Assembly: GCF_042682545.1 (NCBI RefSeq)
Contig: NZ_JBHUHQ010000021.1
Length of the DNA: 64,000 nucleotides
Reading direction: 5' to 3' (one strand)
Source of the DNA: Ornithinibacillus salinisoli
Lineage (GTDB): Bacteria > Bacillota > Bacilli > Bacillales > Amphibacillaceae
Of the stretch, positions 17,794 through 26,835 are shown piece by piece (the stretch's first letter is position 1; every line of letters starts with the position of its first letter). The notes beneath the pieces were generated by a model. The model was not told where the DNA came from, made no database searches, and worked only from the letters and a program-made list of their open reading frames with translations. Position numbers and translations under genes: made by a program.

Positions 17794-18306
17794 TTATTCT
17801 AGTTGAAAATTGTATGACATTCCTTTTACCAGCTCACCGGAAGTCGTATAAAATGTAATGTTAATATCATGAATTGACTCCCACTTCATGATGGCATATG
17901 TTTTTTCTACCCGTGCTCTCGGTAGACGAATACTTCCTGGATTAATAAATAACTGATTACCTATTTTTTCAGCCCCAGCGATATGCGTATGCCCAAAACA
18001 AATTACACTTGCCCCCAATTCCTCTGCCCTATATGAAAGAGTCGTCATATTCATCTTCACATTGTGAAGATGCCCATGTGTTAGTAGAAAGGCTACATCA
18101 CCGATTCTAGAAACTTGCTCATCTGGATACCGACTATCAAAATCACAATTCCCGCCTACTTTAATAAATCCAGCTAATTCTGGTGCATCCATGTCTAACT
18201 CTGAATCACCACAATGAAACATATATGTACAATTATGTCTATTTTTAATTACTTCAATCTCTTCTGTTAACCCATGACTATCGCTCATTATAAGTAAATT
18301 ATTCAT
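17794..18306 (-). CDS. ysnB: YfcE/YsnB-type metallophosphoesterase
   Basis: Calcineurin-like phosphoesterase of 170 residues. The metal-binding motifs are in order: SDSHG, HCGDSE, GNCD, THGHLHNV and GHTHIA. This is the complete set of the YfcE/MJ0936 family, which hydrolyses phosphodiesters in vitro; its physiological substrate is not established. The start is ATG 18306 after AGAGGTGAT; an upstream GTG is inside that site. It follows rdgB by 23 nt in the rph-rdgB-ysnB operon. Confidence 0.9.
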   Translation of the reverse strand: MNNLLIMSDSHGLTEEIEVIKNRHNCTYMFHCGDSELDMDAPELAGFIKVGGNCDFDSRYPDEQVSRIGDVAFLLTHGHLHNVKMNMTTLSYRAEELGASVICFGHTHIAGAEKIGNQLFINPGSIRLPRARVEKTYAIMKWESIHDINITFYTTSGELVKGMSYNFQLE

Positions 18307-18329
18307 AAGAATCACCTCTTACAATTATA

Positions 18330-18923
18330 TTATATACTTCTTAGCCAGTCTTCCAACTGGACAATCGCATTATTACGGTGACTTATGTTGTTTTTCTCTT
18401 CTGAAGACAATTCAGCCATTGTTTCTTCAAAACCTTCCGGAATAAAAATGGGGTCATAGCCAAATCCGTTTTCCCCTTTAGGATGAGTCCCTATTCTACC
18501 TTCACAATAGCCAGATTTTAAGATCGTATTATTCCCAGGTATTGCGACTGCTAATACACAGACAAAACGAGCTGTCCTTTCGTGTTCTGGTACGTTCGCT
18601 AATTCTGCTATTACTTTTTCAGTATTAGCTTGATCATTTTTAGGTTCACCAGCATACCTTGCTGAATATATACCTGGTCTACCACCCAACGCATCAATAA
18701 CGAGACCAGAGTCATCGGCCAGAACAGGAGTGTTTAGAACTCCAGCTATCTCTTCGGCTTTTAATGCAGCATTTTCTTCAAAAGTTGATCCAGTTTCATC
18801 GACGTCAGGCATGTTATCTTTTAATTCCAATAAAGATACAGCTTGTATATTATATTTTGCAAATAATGTCTTAAATTCTTTAGCTTTGCCTTTGTTTTTA
18901 GTAGCTATAATAACTTTTTTCAT
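18330..18923 (-). CDS. rdgB: dITP/XTP pyrophosphatase (RdgB/HAM1 family)
   Basis: Hydrolyses non-canonical purine triphosphates (dITP, XTP) to monophosphates, keeping deaminated bases out of DNA. The 197 residues include the N-terminal IIATKNKGKAKEF, the ADDSGLVIDALGG catalytic motif, and the C-terminal GFGYDPIF and SHRNNA segments. The start overlaps the end of rph by 4 nt (ATGA), so the two are translationally coupled. The B. subtilis name is ysnA. Confidence 0.95.
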   Translation of the reverse strand: MKKVIIATKNKGKAKEFKTLFAKYNIQAVSLLELKDNMPDVDETGSTFEENAALKAEEIAGVLNTPVLADDSGLVIDALGGRPGIYSARYAGEPKNDQANTEKVIAELANVPEHERTARFVCVLAVAIPGNNTILKSGYCEGRIGTHPKGENGFGYDPIFIPEGFEETMAELSSEEKNNISHRNNAIVQLEDWLRSI

Positions 18924-19684
18924 GATTGCTCACCGGCGTCTATTGTTTCCCCTATACGCTCGGTAAGTTCTGCTAACGCCTCTTTTTGAATAGTAAAGAT
19001 TTGCTTCATCCCTTCATTTGCTAATTCAAGCATTGTTTGCAATTGATTAAAAGTAAATGTAGCTTCTTCACCAGTACCTTGAATCTCCACAAATTCACCA
19101 GCACCAGTCATGACAACATTCATATCAACGGCAGCTTTGGAATCCTCACCATAATTTAAATCCAATATTTCAGTACCTTCCGCTAGCATACCAACAGAAG
19201 TCGCAGCTAGATAATGAGTAACTGGCATTTTACTTATTTTTTTCTGCTCTAATAACTTCCCAAATGCTAAAACAACGGCTACAAAAGCTCCCGTTATGGA
19301 AGCAGTTCTTGTACCACCATCAGCTTGAATGACATCACAATCAACCCATACCGTTCGTTCTCCAATTTTATTTAAATCGACTACAGAACGCAATGCCCTT
19401 CCAATTAATCGTTGTATCTCCATCGTTCTCCCGCTTACTTTACCTTTCGATGACTCCCTTATATTTCGGTCCTGTGTTGCTCTTGGGAGCATTGCATATT
19501 CAGCAGTAATCCAACCCTTTCCTTGCCCACGCATAAAAGGAGGAACTCTGTCTTCAATACTCGCATTACAGATAACTTTTGTTTCACCTACCTCAATTAA
19601 TACAGAGCCTTCCGGATGCTTTACGAAATTTGTTGTAATCGTTATTGGTCGTAATTGATTAGCTTGTCTTTGGTCTTCTCTCAT
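18920..19684 (-). CDS. rph: Ribonuclease PH
   Basis: Phosphate-dependent 3'-5' exoribonuclease that trims tRNA 3' ends. The 254-residue protein shows the RNase PH signatures GSVLIEVGETKVIC, RTMEIQRLIGRALR and CDVIQADGGTRTASITGAF. A helical tail after residue 240 is common in Firmicutes. It heads rph-rdgB-ysnB and starts from ATG behind GGAGGAT. Confidence 0.96.
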   Translation of the reverse strand: MREDQRQANQLRPITITTNFVKHPEGSVLIEVGETKVICNASIEDRVPPFMRGQGKGWITAEYAMLPRATQDRNIRESSKGKVSGRTMEIQRLIGRALRSVVDLNKIGERTVWVDCDVIQADGGTRTASITGAFVAVVLAFGKLLEQKKISKMPVTHYLAATSVGMLAEGTEILDLNYGEDSKAAVDMNVVMTGAGEFVEIQGTGEEATFTFNQLQTMLELANEGMKQIFTIQKEALAELTERIGETIDAGEQS

Positions 19685-19811
19685 GAAAAAATCCTCCTCT
19701 TTTCCCTATTAGCTTAACATATTTTAGGTGAAAGAATGTACTAAAATTATAATTGGATCAGTCATTCACCATGAGATAATTATCTTTTACGGACAGGGTT
19801 TTATTATTACC

Positions 19812-19881
19812 TAAAAAACAAAAAACACACTAACAGTTTGTTAGTATGTTGAAAGAGTGAGGCGTTTTTTTGTACGCCTCT
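19812..19881 (-). terminator. Terminator region after gerM
   Basis: Two hairpins follow the gerM stop. GAGGCG/CGCCTC (19859-19880) comes first. A stronger one, ACATACTAAC...GTTAGTGTGT (about 19826-19851), is followed on the minus strand by TTTTTTGTTTTTT. The second is the likely terminator. Confidence 0.85.
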
Positions 19882-20955
19882 TTATAATTTTTCTGAAGGC
19901 ATAAATGTCTCTTTTGTTACTGGTTCAGAGTATGCTTCTCCACTTTCATTAACTAATTGATCCACATTCTCTACCCGCACATTAACCGCTTCGACGTCTT
20001 GCCGTTCTGTTAATGTTCTAACTAATGTCTCCATTACCTCATCAGATATCACGGAATTCTCCAGTAAGACATTTTCGTTAAAGACAAGCTCTAATACACC
20101 ATTATTCAAAGTAGGCGCTTCAGTTAATTCAGTCCCCGAATTGAAAACCTGCATAAGATTTGTTACATATCCTGGACCATCAACTAATGACTCTACAATA
20201 GCGTGTAGTGTATCCCCTTGCTCTGTTTTCACATGATGTGTAACAGGTACAAAATATCGATTTTCATCATGTTCTGCTGGGAAATACATCGTTACTGCTT
20301 TACTGTTTATGAGATCAATATTATCTGTTTCAGTAATATTAATTCCATTAGCTCTAGTATAACCATCACCAATTGGTGTACCATTTACAGGCATTGCATT
20401 TTGTTCATGTCCATTAATCCTTAGTTTTACTTTTTCTACATTATCAAATTGAGTTAATGTAAAGGTCATTGCTTCTAAAATTTTCACTTCGTCTTCTGCC
20501 TCATACTCTTCGAACTCTTTCGATACATCAACAATTAATGTACCATCTTCCTCGATATCTAGACCCAATATTTCTGTTCCCGCTGGTAATACTGCCTGAA
20601 AACCATTTGGTAATAATTCAGTGACAGGACCATCTTTTACTAAATACTGTAAGACTTGTTCCGCAACTGCTTTCGACTCTAGAACTGGTAATTCTAATGT
20701 TTGTGAAGCAACCATTCCATTAGCATCTAGTAAATATAGCTGTCGTTCAACCGTTTCAGCTTCTGTTGTGTCTGTGGCTTCTGTATCTTCTCCCTCATCT
20801 TCAGACTCTGTGCTCGATGTTAAATCATTATCAACAGCTTCTGCATCCTGTGGTGGATCCATATCCTCAAGAGATTGCTCACCTTGAAAACATCCTGACA
20901 ATATGATTGAGATACTAATAGCCACTAAAACAAAAAACAAGCGGTGCTTTTGCAT
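19882..20955 (-). CDS. gerM: Germination/sporulation lipoprotein GerM
   Basis: A 357-residue lipoprotein with an N-terminal signal and lipobox LSGC (lipid cysteine C22). An acidic low-complexity linker rich in Asp/Glu/Ser/Thr follows, then two GerMN domains (roughly residues 80-200 and 225-350). GerM is needed for proper sporulation and germination in B. subtilis. ATG 20955 follows GGAGGG; a longer upstream reading lacks a site and would spoil the signal peptide. The gene order racE-gerM-rph is conserved. Confidence 0.94.
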   Translation of the reverse strand: MQKHRLFFVLVAISISIILSGCFQGEQSLEDMDPPQDAEAVDNDLTSSTESEDEGEDTEATDTTEAETVERQLYLLDANGMVASQTLELPVLESKAVAEQVLQYLVKDGPVTELLPNGFQAVLPAGTEILGLDIEEDGTLIVDVSKEFEEYEAEDEVKILEAMTFTLTQFDNVEKVKLRINGHEQNAMPVNGTPIGDGYTRANGINITETDNIDLINSKAVTMYFPAEHDENRYFVPVTHHVKTEQGDTLHAIVESLVDGPGYVTNLMQVFNSGTELTEAPTLNNGVLELVFNENVLLENSVISDEVMETLVRTLTERQDVEAVNVRVENVDQLVNESGEAYSEPVTKETFMPSEKL

Positions 20956-21042
20956 GTGATTCCCTCCTACGATGGTTTGTACTATTATATATACGAGCCT
21001 ATTTAAAAAATAGACCAACCTTTATCATTTCGCGCATAAAAA

Positions 21043-21070
21043 AATAGGACTCTATTTGTATAGAATCCTA
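21043..21070 (-). terminator. Terminator after racE
   Basis: TAGGACTCTAT and ATAGAATCCTA pair (one mismatch) around a 4-nt loop, with a run of seven T on the minus strand. The stem begins inside the racE stop codon. Confidence 0.88.
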
Positions 21071-21892
21071 ATTTCTGCAAATTATAGCCTGTTCTATTGT
21101 TACAGACTGTAAATTATCGATGGAGCTATTGAATATACTTTTGGTAATATCAGTAAAAATATCTAACTCTCCAGTTGTGTAAAATTGGTGACTAGTTTCT
21201 TCTCTACCATCGTTAAACAATTGATGTATCTCTAATATTGTACTCGTCTCCCTGGCAGTCTCTTCACTAGACGATATCAATGTAATTTGGGTCCCGAGTA
21301 CTTTTTGGATAACTCCCTTAATTAGCGGGTAATGCGTACAGCCTAATATTAATGTATCCATCTCATTTCTATATTTCAATAATGGACGTAGTGTTTCCTC
21401 AACTATAACTTCCGCCTTCTCACCTGTTAAAATGCCCTGTTCCACCATAGGAACAAACATTGGACAAGCTAATGCATTTACTTCAATATCTGACTTGATA
21501 TATTGTAATGCTTCTATATATGCATTACTTCTAATCGTACCTTCCGTCCCTATAATCCCAACAAAATTTTTTTGGGTCGATTTAATCGCTGCTCGTGCTC
21601 CTGGTTGAATAACACCTACTACCGGTATATCCAATCTTTCTTGTAGTTCCTTCAAGGTATAGGCTGTTGCTGTGTTACATGCAATTACTATCATTTTCAC
21701 ATCTTTTTGCAACAAAAAATCCACCATTTCCCAAGTAAAGCTTACTACTTCGTGTTCTGGTCTTGGTCCATATGGACATCTCTGCGTATCACCTAAGTAG
21801 ATTAACTTTTCTTTAGGTAGTTGTCGCATTAACTCATGTACTACTGTTAAGCCACCAACACCAGAATCGATGACTCCAATTGGTCTATTCAA
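21068..21892 (-). CDS. racE: Glutamate racemase
   Basis: Interconverts L- and D-glutamate for peptidoglycan. The conserved motifs are IDSGVGGLTV at the N terminus, the first catalytic cysteine in VIACNTATA and the second in LGCTHYPLI. I choose the TTG at 21892, which has AGAGGCGG five bases upstream and gives the N terminus seen in B. subtilis RacE. An ATG at 21925 would add 11 residues and overlap ysmB, but has no ribosome binding site. It is downstream of and probably coupled to ysmB. Confidence 0.93.
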   Translation of the reverse strand: MNRPIGVIDSGVGGLTVVHELMRQLPKEKLIYLGDTQRCPYGPRPEHEVVSFTWEMVDFLLQKDVKMIVIACNTATAYTLKELQERLDIPVVGVIQPGARAAIKSTQKNFVGIIGTEGTIRSNAYIEALQYIKSDIEVNALACPMFVPMVEQGILTGEKAEVIVEETLRPLLKYRNEMDTLILGCTHYPLIKGVIQKVLGTQITLISSSEETARETSTILEIHQLFNDGREETSHQFYTTGELDIFTDITKSIFNSSIDNLQSVTIEQAIICRN

Positions 21893-21914
21893 ACATACCG
21901 CCTCTTCTTTGCTG

Positions 21915-22367
21915 TTATTTTTCATTGATGCTTTTCATTTTATCATGTAATTGATCTAACAACTCGATAAGAGTTGCTGTTTGGTCGTTTGAGAAGTTTT
22001 CTAATACTTCCCCTAAATACTCTTGACGCTTTTTGATTACTTCATTTATGATACGTTTACCTTTTTCCAATACATGAATTCGTACCACACGCCGATCATT
22101 CGAATCACGTATCCTTTCAACTAATTCATTTTTCTCCATTCGATCGACAAGGTCTGTAGTCGTACTAAAGGCTAAACCATTTTTTGTGGATAACTCGCCT
22201 ATGGTTAAATCGCCTTCTTCTAATAACCATTGTAAAGCGATAAATTGTGGTGAGGTAATAGGATAATTATTTAAGATTTTTCGTCCATTTTGTTTGATAG
22301 CGCCAGAAATATGGCGGAGTCTTTTCTCTAATTTTTCTATATTAACTTTTTGTAATTCGTTTTCCAA
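21915..22367 (-). CDS. ysmB: MarR family transcriptional regulator, YsmB-like
   Basis: A 150-residue winged-helix regulator. The helix-turn-helix covers roughly residues 50-85 (TIGELSTKNGLAFSTTTDLVDRME), and the wing contains RDSNDRRVVRIHV, a MarR hallmark. It starts from TTG behind GGGAGGT. It is cotranscribed with racE, as in B. subtilis. The ligand and target genes are unknown. Confidence 0.9.
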   Translation of the reverse strand: MENELQKVNIEKLEKRLRHISGAIKQNGRKILNNYPITSPQFIALQWLLEEGDLTIGELSTKNGLAFSTTTDLVDRMEKNELVERIRDSNDRRVVRIHVLEKGKRIINEVIKKRQEYLGEVLENFSNDQTATLIELLDQLHDKMKSINEK

Positions 22368-22523
22368 GTTGTAACCTCCCGTGATTTTCCCTATATATAG
22401 TCATATTTTATCACAAATTGACGAAAAATCTTATACTTTCTCGGATAAACATTATTTCACACCAAAATTTAGCTCGAAAAGGGTAACTTTTATAGTAATA
22501 TATTCTTCTTATCCTAAATGTGC

Positions 22524-22552
22524 GCACCGTTTATGTAACTCTTCATAAGCTA
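22524..22552 (+). promoter_or_regulatory. Candidate sigma-K promoter of gerE
   Basis: GCACC (22524-22528) and CATAAGCTA (22544-22552) match the -35 and CATANNNTA -10 elements recognised by mother-cell sigma-K, with CAC to CATA spaced by 16 bp. gerE is a sigma-K gene in B. subtilis; use here is inferred. Confidence 0.65.
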
Positions 22553-22612
22553 TAGTGACTAAATAATTTCCCTTCAAACTGCAGCTCTATGACAGCAAGG
22601 AGGGGTTAACAT

Positions 22613-22837
22613 TTGAAGGACAACGACTACAAACCGAAGCAATTATTAACAAAGCGTGAAAAAGAAGTTTTCGAACTTTTAGTACAGGACAAAACAACAA
22701 AGGAAATTGCCCAGGAACTGTTTATATCTGAAAAAACTGTCCGTAACCACATTTCAAATGCTATGCAAAAATTAGGAGTCAAGGGGCGTTCTCAAGCTGT
22801 AGTAGAGCTTATTCGCATGGGTGAATTAAAGCTCTAA
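22613..22837 (+). CDS. gerE: Spore coat and germination regulator GerE
   Basis: A 74-residue LuxR-type DNA-binding protein that controls late mother-cell genes, including coat genes. Nearly the whole protein is the helix-turn-helix: LTKREKEVFELL, TTKEIAQELFISEKTVRNHISNAMQKLGVKGR. It starts at TTG after AAGGAGG, as GerE often does. It is plus-strand and flanked by minus-strand ysmB and ysmA, the arrangement of B. subtilis. Confidence 0.97.
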   Translation: MKDNDYKPKQLLTKREKEVFELLVQDKTTKEIAQELFISEKTVRNHISNAMQKLGVKGRSQAVVELIRMGELKL

Positions 22838-22839
22838 AC

Positions 22840-22873
22840 AAAACCGACTTTCTTTTCGGAAGTCGGTTTATTT
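22840..22873. terminator. Terminator between gerE and ysmA
   Basis: AAACCGACTT and AAGTCGGTTT pair around a short loop, followed by TATTTC on the plus strand. The convergent ysmA stop at 22879 may share it. Confidence 0.82.
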
Positions 22874-22878
22874 CAATC

Positions 22879-23322
22879 TTAGTTTGAACTTAATTTTTGC
22901 TTCATAGATTCACGAAGAGGGACAGGCTTGCCAGTTGACGGATGAATAAACACCATTCTCCCACGTCCTGTTAGACATAACGCTTCCTTCTCGTTCAGTG
23001 CCATGTAATGAACATCAAAGGAGCTATTGCCAACTTGATTTACTTTGACATAGAGTTTTATTTTCTCACCAAAAAAGATTTGTCTATGATAGTCGCATTG
23101 TAAGTCTGCTACAATTGGTATCCCTTCCTCTTCTTGATTACCCCCAAACAAACCAAGGGACTTTAAAAAAGCAATTCTTGCTTCCTCAAAATATATAAAA
23201 GGCGACACATTATTCACGTGTCCAAACATATCCGTTTCCGAAAAACGGATATTAATGGCTATTGAAAAAGTAAATTCTGATCTCCACTTTTCCATATCCT
23301 CGATATAGCTAATATTCTTCAA
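22879..23322 (-). CDS. ysmA: Acyl-CoA thioester hydrolase, YsmA-like
   Basis: Hotdog-fold thioesterase of the 4HBT family, 147 residues. The motif RFSETDMFGHVNN carries the catalytic aspartate, and FIYFEEAR follows. I favour the TTG at 23322, which lies seven bases after AAGGAG; the ATG at 23340 is in front of that site. The physiological thioester is unknown. It sits between sdhB and gerE, as in B. subtilis. Confidence 0.87.
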   Translation of the reverse strand: MKNISYIEDMEKWRSEFTFSIAINIRFSETDMFGHVNNVSPFIYFEEARIAFLKSLGLFGGNQEEEGIPIVADLQCDYHRQIFFGEKIKLYVKVNQVGNSSFDVHYMALNEKEALCLTGRGRMVFIHPSTGKPVPLRESMKQKLSSN

Positions 23323-23344
23323 ATGAATTCTCCTTTTCATGAAA

Positions 23345-23376
23345 AAATAACCCCTACCACTGTTTGGTAAGGGTCA
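23345..23376 (-). terminator. Terminator after sdhB
   Basis: ACCCCTACCA and TGGTAAGGGT form a 10-bp stem with one G-T pair and a 5-nt loop, then TATTTTTT on the minus strand. It ends the sdhCAB transcript directly before ysmA. Confidence 0.87.
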
Positions 23377-23397
23377 TGTTTCTTGCGCAATCTACTT

Positions 23398-24162
23398 TTA
23401 GTGTGCGTTATCGCTACCAAAAAAGTTTTTGAAAGACTGAATGCTTGTTGCTCTATTCATTGCTGCAATAGATGTAGTTAAAGGAATCCCTTTTGGACAT
23501 ACTTGAACACAGTTTTGTGCGTTCCCACAGCCTTCAATGCCTCCATCTTCCATTAAACCTTCTAATCTCTCACTCTTATTCATCTCACCAGTTGGGTGAG
23601 AGTTAAATAAGCGTGCTTGAGAAATAGCAGCAGGACCAATAAATTCAGATTTATCGTTCACATTTGGACAAGCCTCTAAACAAACACCACAAGTCATACA
23701 TTTGGATAATTCATATGCCCATTGGCGTTTTTTCTCTGGCATACGAGGACCTGGCCCAAGATCATGCGTGCCATCAATTGGAATCCAAGCTTTTACTTGC
23801 TTAAGTGCATCAAACATACGCTCACGGTCAATAATTAAATCACGTACAACTGGGAAAGTTGCCATTGGCTCAAGCCTAATTGGTTGCTCTAGTTCATCTA
23901 CTAGAGCTGCACATGATTGTCTAGCTGTTCCGTTGATTACCATCGAACAAGCTCCACAAACTTCCTCCAAACAGTTCATATCCCATTGTACTGGAGTTGT
24001 GTTGTCTCCCTTTGCATTAACTGGGTTTTTACGAATTTCCATCAACCCAGAGATTACATTCATGTTTTTGCGATAAGGAACATGAAATGTTTCTTCATAA
24101 GGAGCAGAATCTGGGCTGTCTTGTCTAGTTATAATAAAAGTAACTGTCTGTTTCTCAGCCAT
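23398..24162 (-). CDS. sdhB: Succinate dehydrogenase iron-sulfur subunit
   Basis: Electron-transfer subunit of complex II, 254 residues. The [2Fe-2S] ligands are in CLEEVCGACSM followed by a fourth cysteine in RQSC. The C-terminal domain has CMTCGVCLEACPN and CGNAQNCVQVCPKGIP for the [4Fe-4S] and [3Fe-4S] clusters. It overlaps the sdhA stop in a TAATG junction. Confidence 0.97.
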   Translation of the reverse strand: MAEKQTVTFIITRQDSPDSAPYEETFHVPYRKNMNVISGLMEIRKNPVNAKGDNTTPVQWDMNCLEEVCGACSMVINGTARQSCAALVDELEQPIRLEPMATFPVVRDLIIDRERMFDALKQVKAWIPIDGTHDLGPGPRMPEKKRQWAYELSKCMTCGVCLEACPNVNDKSEFIGPAAISQARLFNSHPTGEMNKSERLEGLMEDGGIEGCGNAQNCVQVCPKGIPLTTSIAAMNRATSIQSFKNFFGSDNAH

Positions 24163-25928
24163 TATTTTTTACTCCCTTCGCTTTTTTTCGTGTAGTCACG
24201 TTTACGAGGTTTAATCAAGGAAACATCTACTTCCTCATACGAGAACACAGGAGATTTCGTTTCTTTATCAAACTCAGCAATCGTTGTTTTTAGGTATTCT
24301 TCATCATTACGCTCAGGGAATTCCGGTTTGTAATGAGCACCACGACTTTCATTACGATTGTATGCGCCAATCGTAATGACACGTGCTAGGTGAAGCATGT
24401 TTTTCAATTGACGAGTAAACATGACACCATGATTGCTCCAACGAGCAGTATCATTTACATTGATATTTTCCCAACGCTCCAATAATTCTTGAATTTTCTC
24501 ATCCGTTTTTAATAGCTTTTTATTGTCACGAACAACAGTAACATTATCTGTCATCCATTCACCAAGCTCCTGATGAAGCTGATACGCATTTTCCGTACCA
24601 TCCATTTTCATCATTGCTTCGAATTTTTCCTCTTCTTCTTTCACTCTATCATCAAAGATACTAGCTGGAAGGTCATCTACATGTTTCTCTAGACCATCAA
24701 TGTATTCGATTGCTTTTGGTCCAGCTACCATACCACCGTAGATTGCAGAAAGTAATGAGTTTGCACCTAAACGGTTTCCACCATGCTGTGAATAATCACA
24801 TTCACCTGCTGCGAAAATACCAGGGATATTGGTCATTTGATTATAATCAACCCATAATCCACCCATTGAATAGTGGACAGCCGGGAAGATTTTCATTGGA
24901 ACTTTACGAGGATCTTCGCCAACGAATTTTTCATAAATCTCAATGATACCACCAAGTTTTACGTCTAATTCTTTTGGATCCTTATGGGAAAGATCGAGAT
25001 AAACCATATTCTCTCCGTTAATTCCAAGCTTTTGATTAACACATACATCAAATATTTCACGTGTTGCAATATCACGTGGAACAAGGTTTCCGTATGCTGG
25101 ATACTTTTCTTCTAAGAAATACCAAGGCTCTCCATCTTTATACGTCCATACGCGACCACCTTCACCACGAGCAGATTCACTCATAAGACGAAGTTTATCG
25201 TCTCCAGGTATTGCTGTTGGGTGAATTTGGATGAACTCACCATTTGCATATTTTGCTCCGTGCTGGTATAAAGCACTTGATGCAGAACCAGTATTGATCA
25301 TGGAGTTTGTCGACTTACCAAAGATTATTCCAGGACCACCAGTAGCCATAATTGTCGCATCAGATGGGAAAGACTTGATTTCATGTGTCTTAATATCCTG
25401 CGCAACAATACCTCTACCGACTCCTTCATCATCGGTAACGATCCCAACAAATTCCCAACTCTCATATTTTGTTACTAATCCTTCTACTTCATAGCGACGA
25501 ACCTGTTCGTCTAGTGCATATAATAATTGCTGTCCTGTTGTTGCACCTGCATATGCAGTGCGGTGATGTTGTGTACCACCAAAACGTCTAAAATCCAAGA
25601 GACCTTCCGGCGTACGATTAAACATTACACCCATACGGTCCAACATATGAATAATACTAGGTGCAGCATCACACATTGCTTTTACTGGTGGTTGGTTTGC
25701 TAAGAAATCCCCACCATAAACCGTATCATCAAAGTGAATCATAGGAGAATCACCTTCTCCTTTTGTATTAACAGCCCCATTAATACCACCTTGGGCACAT
25801 ACAGAGTGAGAGCGTTTAACAGGAACGACTGAAAATAAGTCAACGCTTACACCAGCTTCAGCAGCTTTTATGGTTGCCATAAGTCCAGCTAAACCTCCGC
25901 CAACTACAGCGACTTTTCGATTACTCAT
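24162..25928 (-). CDS. sdhA: Succinate dehydrogenase flavoprotein subunit
   Basis: Oxidises succinate to fumarate on the cytoplasmic side of the membrane. The 588 residues contain the FAD-binding motif VVGGGLAGLMATI at the N terminus, the histidine for covalent FAD in RSHSVCAQGG (H41), and the active-site segment HPTAIPGDDKL and GESARGEGG-type residues. Domain order and length match Gram-positive SdhA. It lies 24 nt after sdhC. Confidence 0.97.
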   Translation of the reverse strand: MSNRKVAVVGGGLAGLMATIKAAEAGVSVDLFSVVPVKRSHSVCAQGGINGAVNTKGEGDSPMIHFDDTVYGGDFLANQPPVKAMCDAAPSIIHMLDRMGVMFNRTPEGLLDFRRFGGTQHHRTAYAGATTGQQLLYALDEQVRRYEVEGLVTKYESWEFVGIVTDDEGVGRGIVAQDIKTHEIKSFPSDATIMATGGPGIIFGKSTNSMINTGSASSALYQHGAKYANGEFIQIHPTAIPGDDKLRLMSESARGEGGRVWTYKDGEPWYFLEEKYPAYGNLVPRDIATREIFDVCVNQKLGINGENMVYLDLSHKDPKELDVKLGGIIEIYEKFVGEDPRKVPMKIFPAVHYSMGGLWVDYNQMTNIPGIFAAGECDYSQHGGNRLGANSLLSAIYGGMVAGPKAIEYIDGLEKHVDDLPASIFDDRVKEEEEKFEAMMKMDGTENAYQLHQELGEWMTDNVTVVRDNKKLLKTDEKIQELLERWENINVNDTARWSNHGVMFTRQLKNMLHLARVITIGAYNRNESRGAHYKPEFPERNDEEYLKTTIAEFDKETKSPVFSYEEVDVSLIKPRKRDYTKKSEGSKK

Positions 25929-25952
25929 ATTGATAACTCACTCCCTTAATCT

Positions 25953-26573
25953 TTAAACTCCATAAGCAAATTTAATTAACGAACGAACACCGATGTAACT
26001 TACTGCTAAGAATACAACAAGCGTTGCATATGTAACGATTTTTTGAGATCTCGGTGACTGAGCGAATCCCCATGAAACCAAGAAGCCCCATAATCCATTA
26101 GAAAAGTGGAATACTGTCGAAATTACACCAACAATGTAGAACCAGAACATTACAGGGTTAGCTAAAATCCCTTCCATCAAACTGTAATCTAGATCTTCAT
26201 TCCCTAATCCAATTTGTACTCGAGTTTCCCATACATGCCATGAAATGAATATTAATGTTACAATTCCGGTAAAACGTTGTAAGTAAAACAACCAGTTTCG
26301 GAAAAATCCATACCTTTTCACATTGTTCTTAGCCGTAAATACAATGTAAACTCCTAGAATAGCATGGAATAATATTGGTAGGAATATAATGAAAGTTTCA
26401 AGTAAAATCCTGAATGGAAGATCATGCATAAAAGATGCAGCTTTATTGAAACTTTCTTCTCCATACACAGCAAAATGATTCACCACTAAATGCTGAATCA
26501 AGAAAATCCCGATTGGAATTACGCCTAATAGTGAGTGTAATCTTCTGTAAAAAAACTCACGATGTTCTGCCAT
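25953..26573 (-). CDS. sdhC: Succinate dehydrogenase cytochrome b558 subunit
   Basis: Membrane anchor with haem b and menaquinone sites, 206 residues and five predicted helices. Histidines in RRLHSLLGV, FLIQHLVVNHF, LFHAILGVY and FISWHVWE are in places used as axial haem ligands in Bacillus SdhC. It is the first gene of sdhCAB. A consensus promoter lies about 110 bp upstream. Confidence 0.96.
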   Translation of the reverse strand: MAEHREFFYRRLHSLLGVIPIGIFLIQHLVVNHFAVYGEESFNKAASFMHDLPFRILLETFIIFLPILFHAILGVYIVFTAKNNVKRYGFFRNWLFYLQRFTGIVTLIFISWHVWETRVQIGLGNEDLDYSLMEGILANPVMFWFYIVGVISTVFHFSNGLWGFLVSWGFAQSPRSQKIVTYATLVVFLAVSYIGVRSLIKFAYGV

Positions 26574-26680
26574 GTGTTACCCCCCTTAGTTCATCTATGA
26601 TTTTTAGTAAAATGCAACATTTCAGACAATAAGAATGTATTCTTGATTGTTCTTAAAATGTACATATTTGTAACATATTT

Positions 26681-26709
26681 ATTGTACTTCTATCTACAAT
26701 AAGCGTCAA
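26681..26709 (-). promoter_or_regulatory. Sigma-A promoter of sdhCAB
   Basis: On the minus strand TTGACG (26704-26709) and TACAAT (26681-26686) are separated by 17 bp. Each has one mismatch to consensus. The transcript would carry a leader of roughly 100 nt before sdhC. Confidence 0.8.
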
Positions 26710-26720
26710 GGAAAGGCATC

Positions 26721-26741
26721 ATGAATTTTAAATTCATGAAC
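26721..26741. other. Palindrome between sdhC and yslB
   Basis: CATGAATTT and AAATTCATG are exact inverted repeats around one or two bases. The site lies just upstream of the sdh -35 hexamer and upstream of yslB. It could be a regulator site; nothing identifies the protein. Confidence 0.45.
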
Positions 26742-26835
26742 TTTTATTATCCCCTTGCACAATCGTATAATTGTATAGATAATATGATTAGTACTATTTT
26801 TATCGCTTACTTTTTTTATAGAAAGGGAATGCCTG

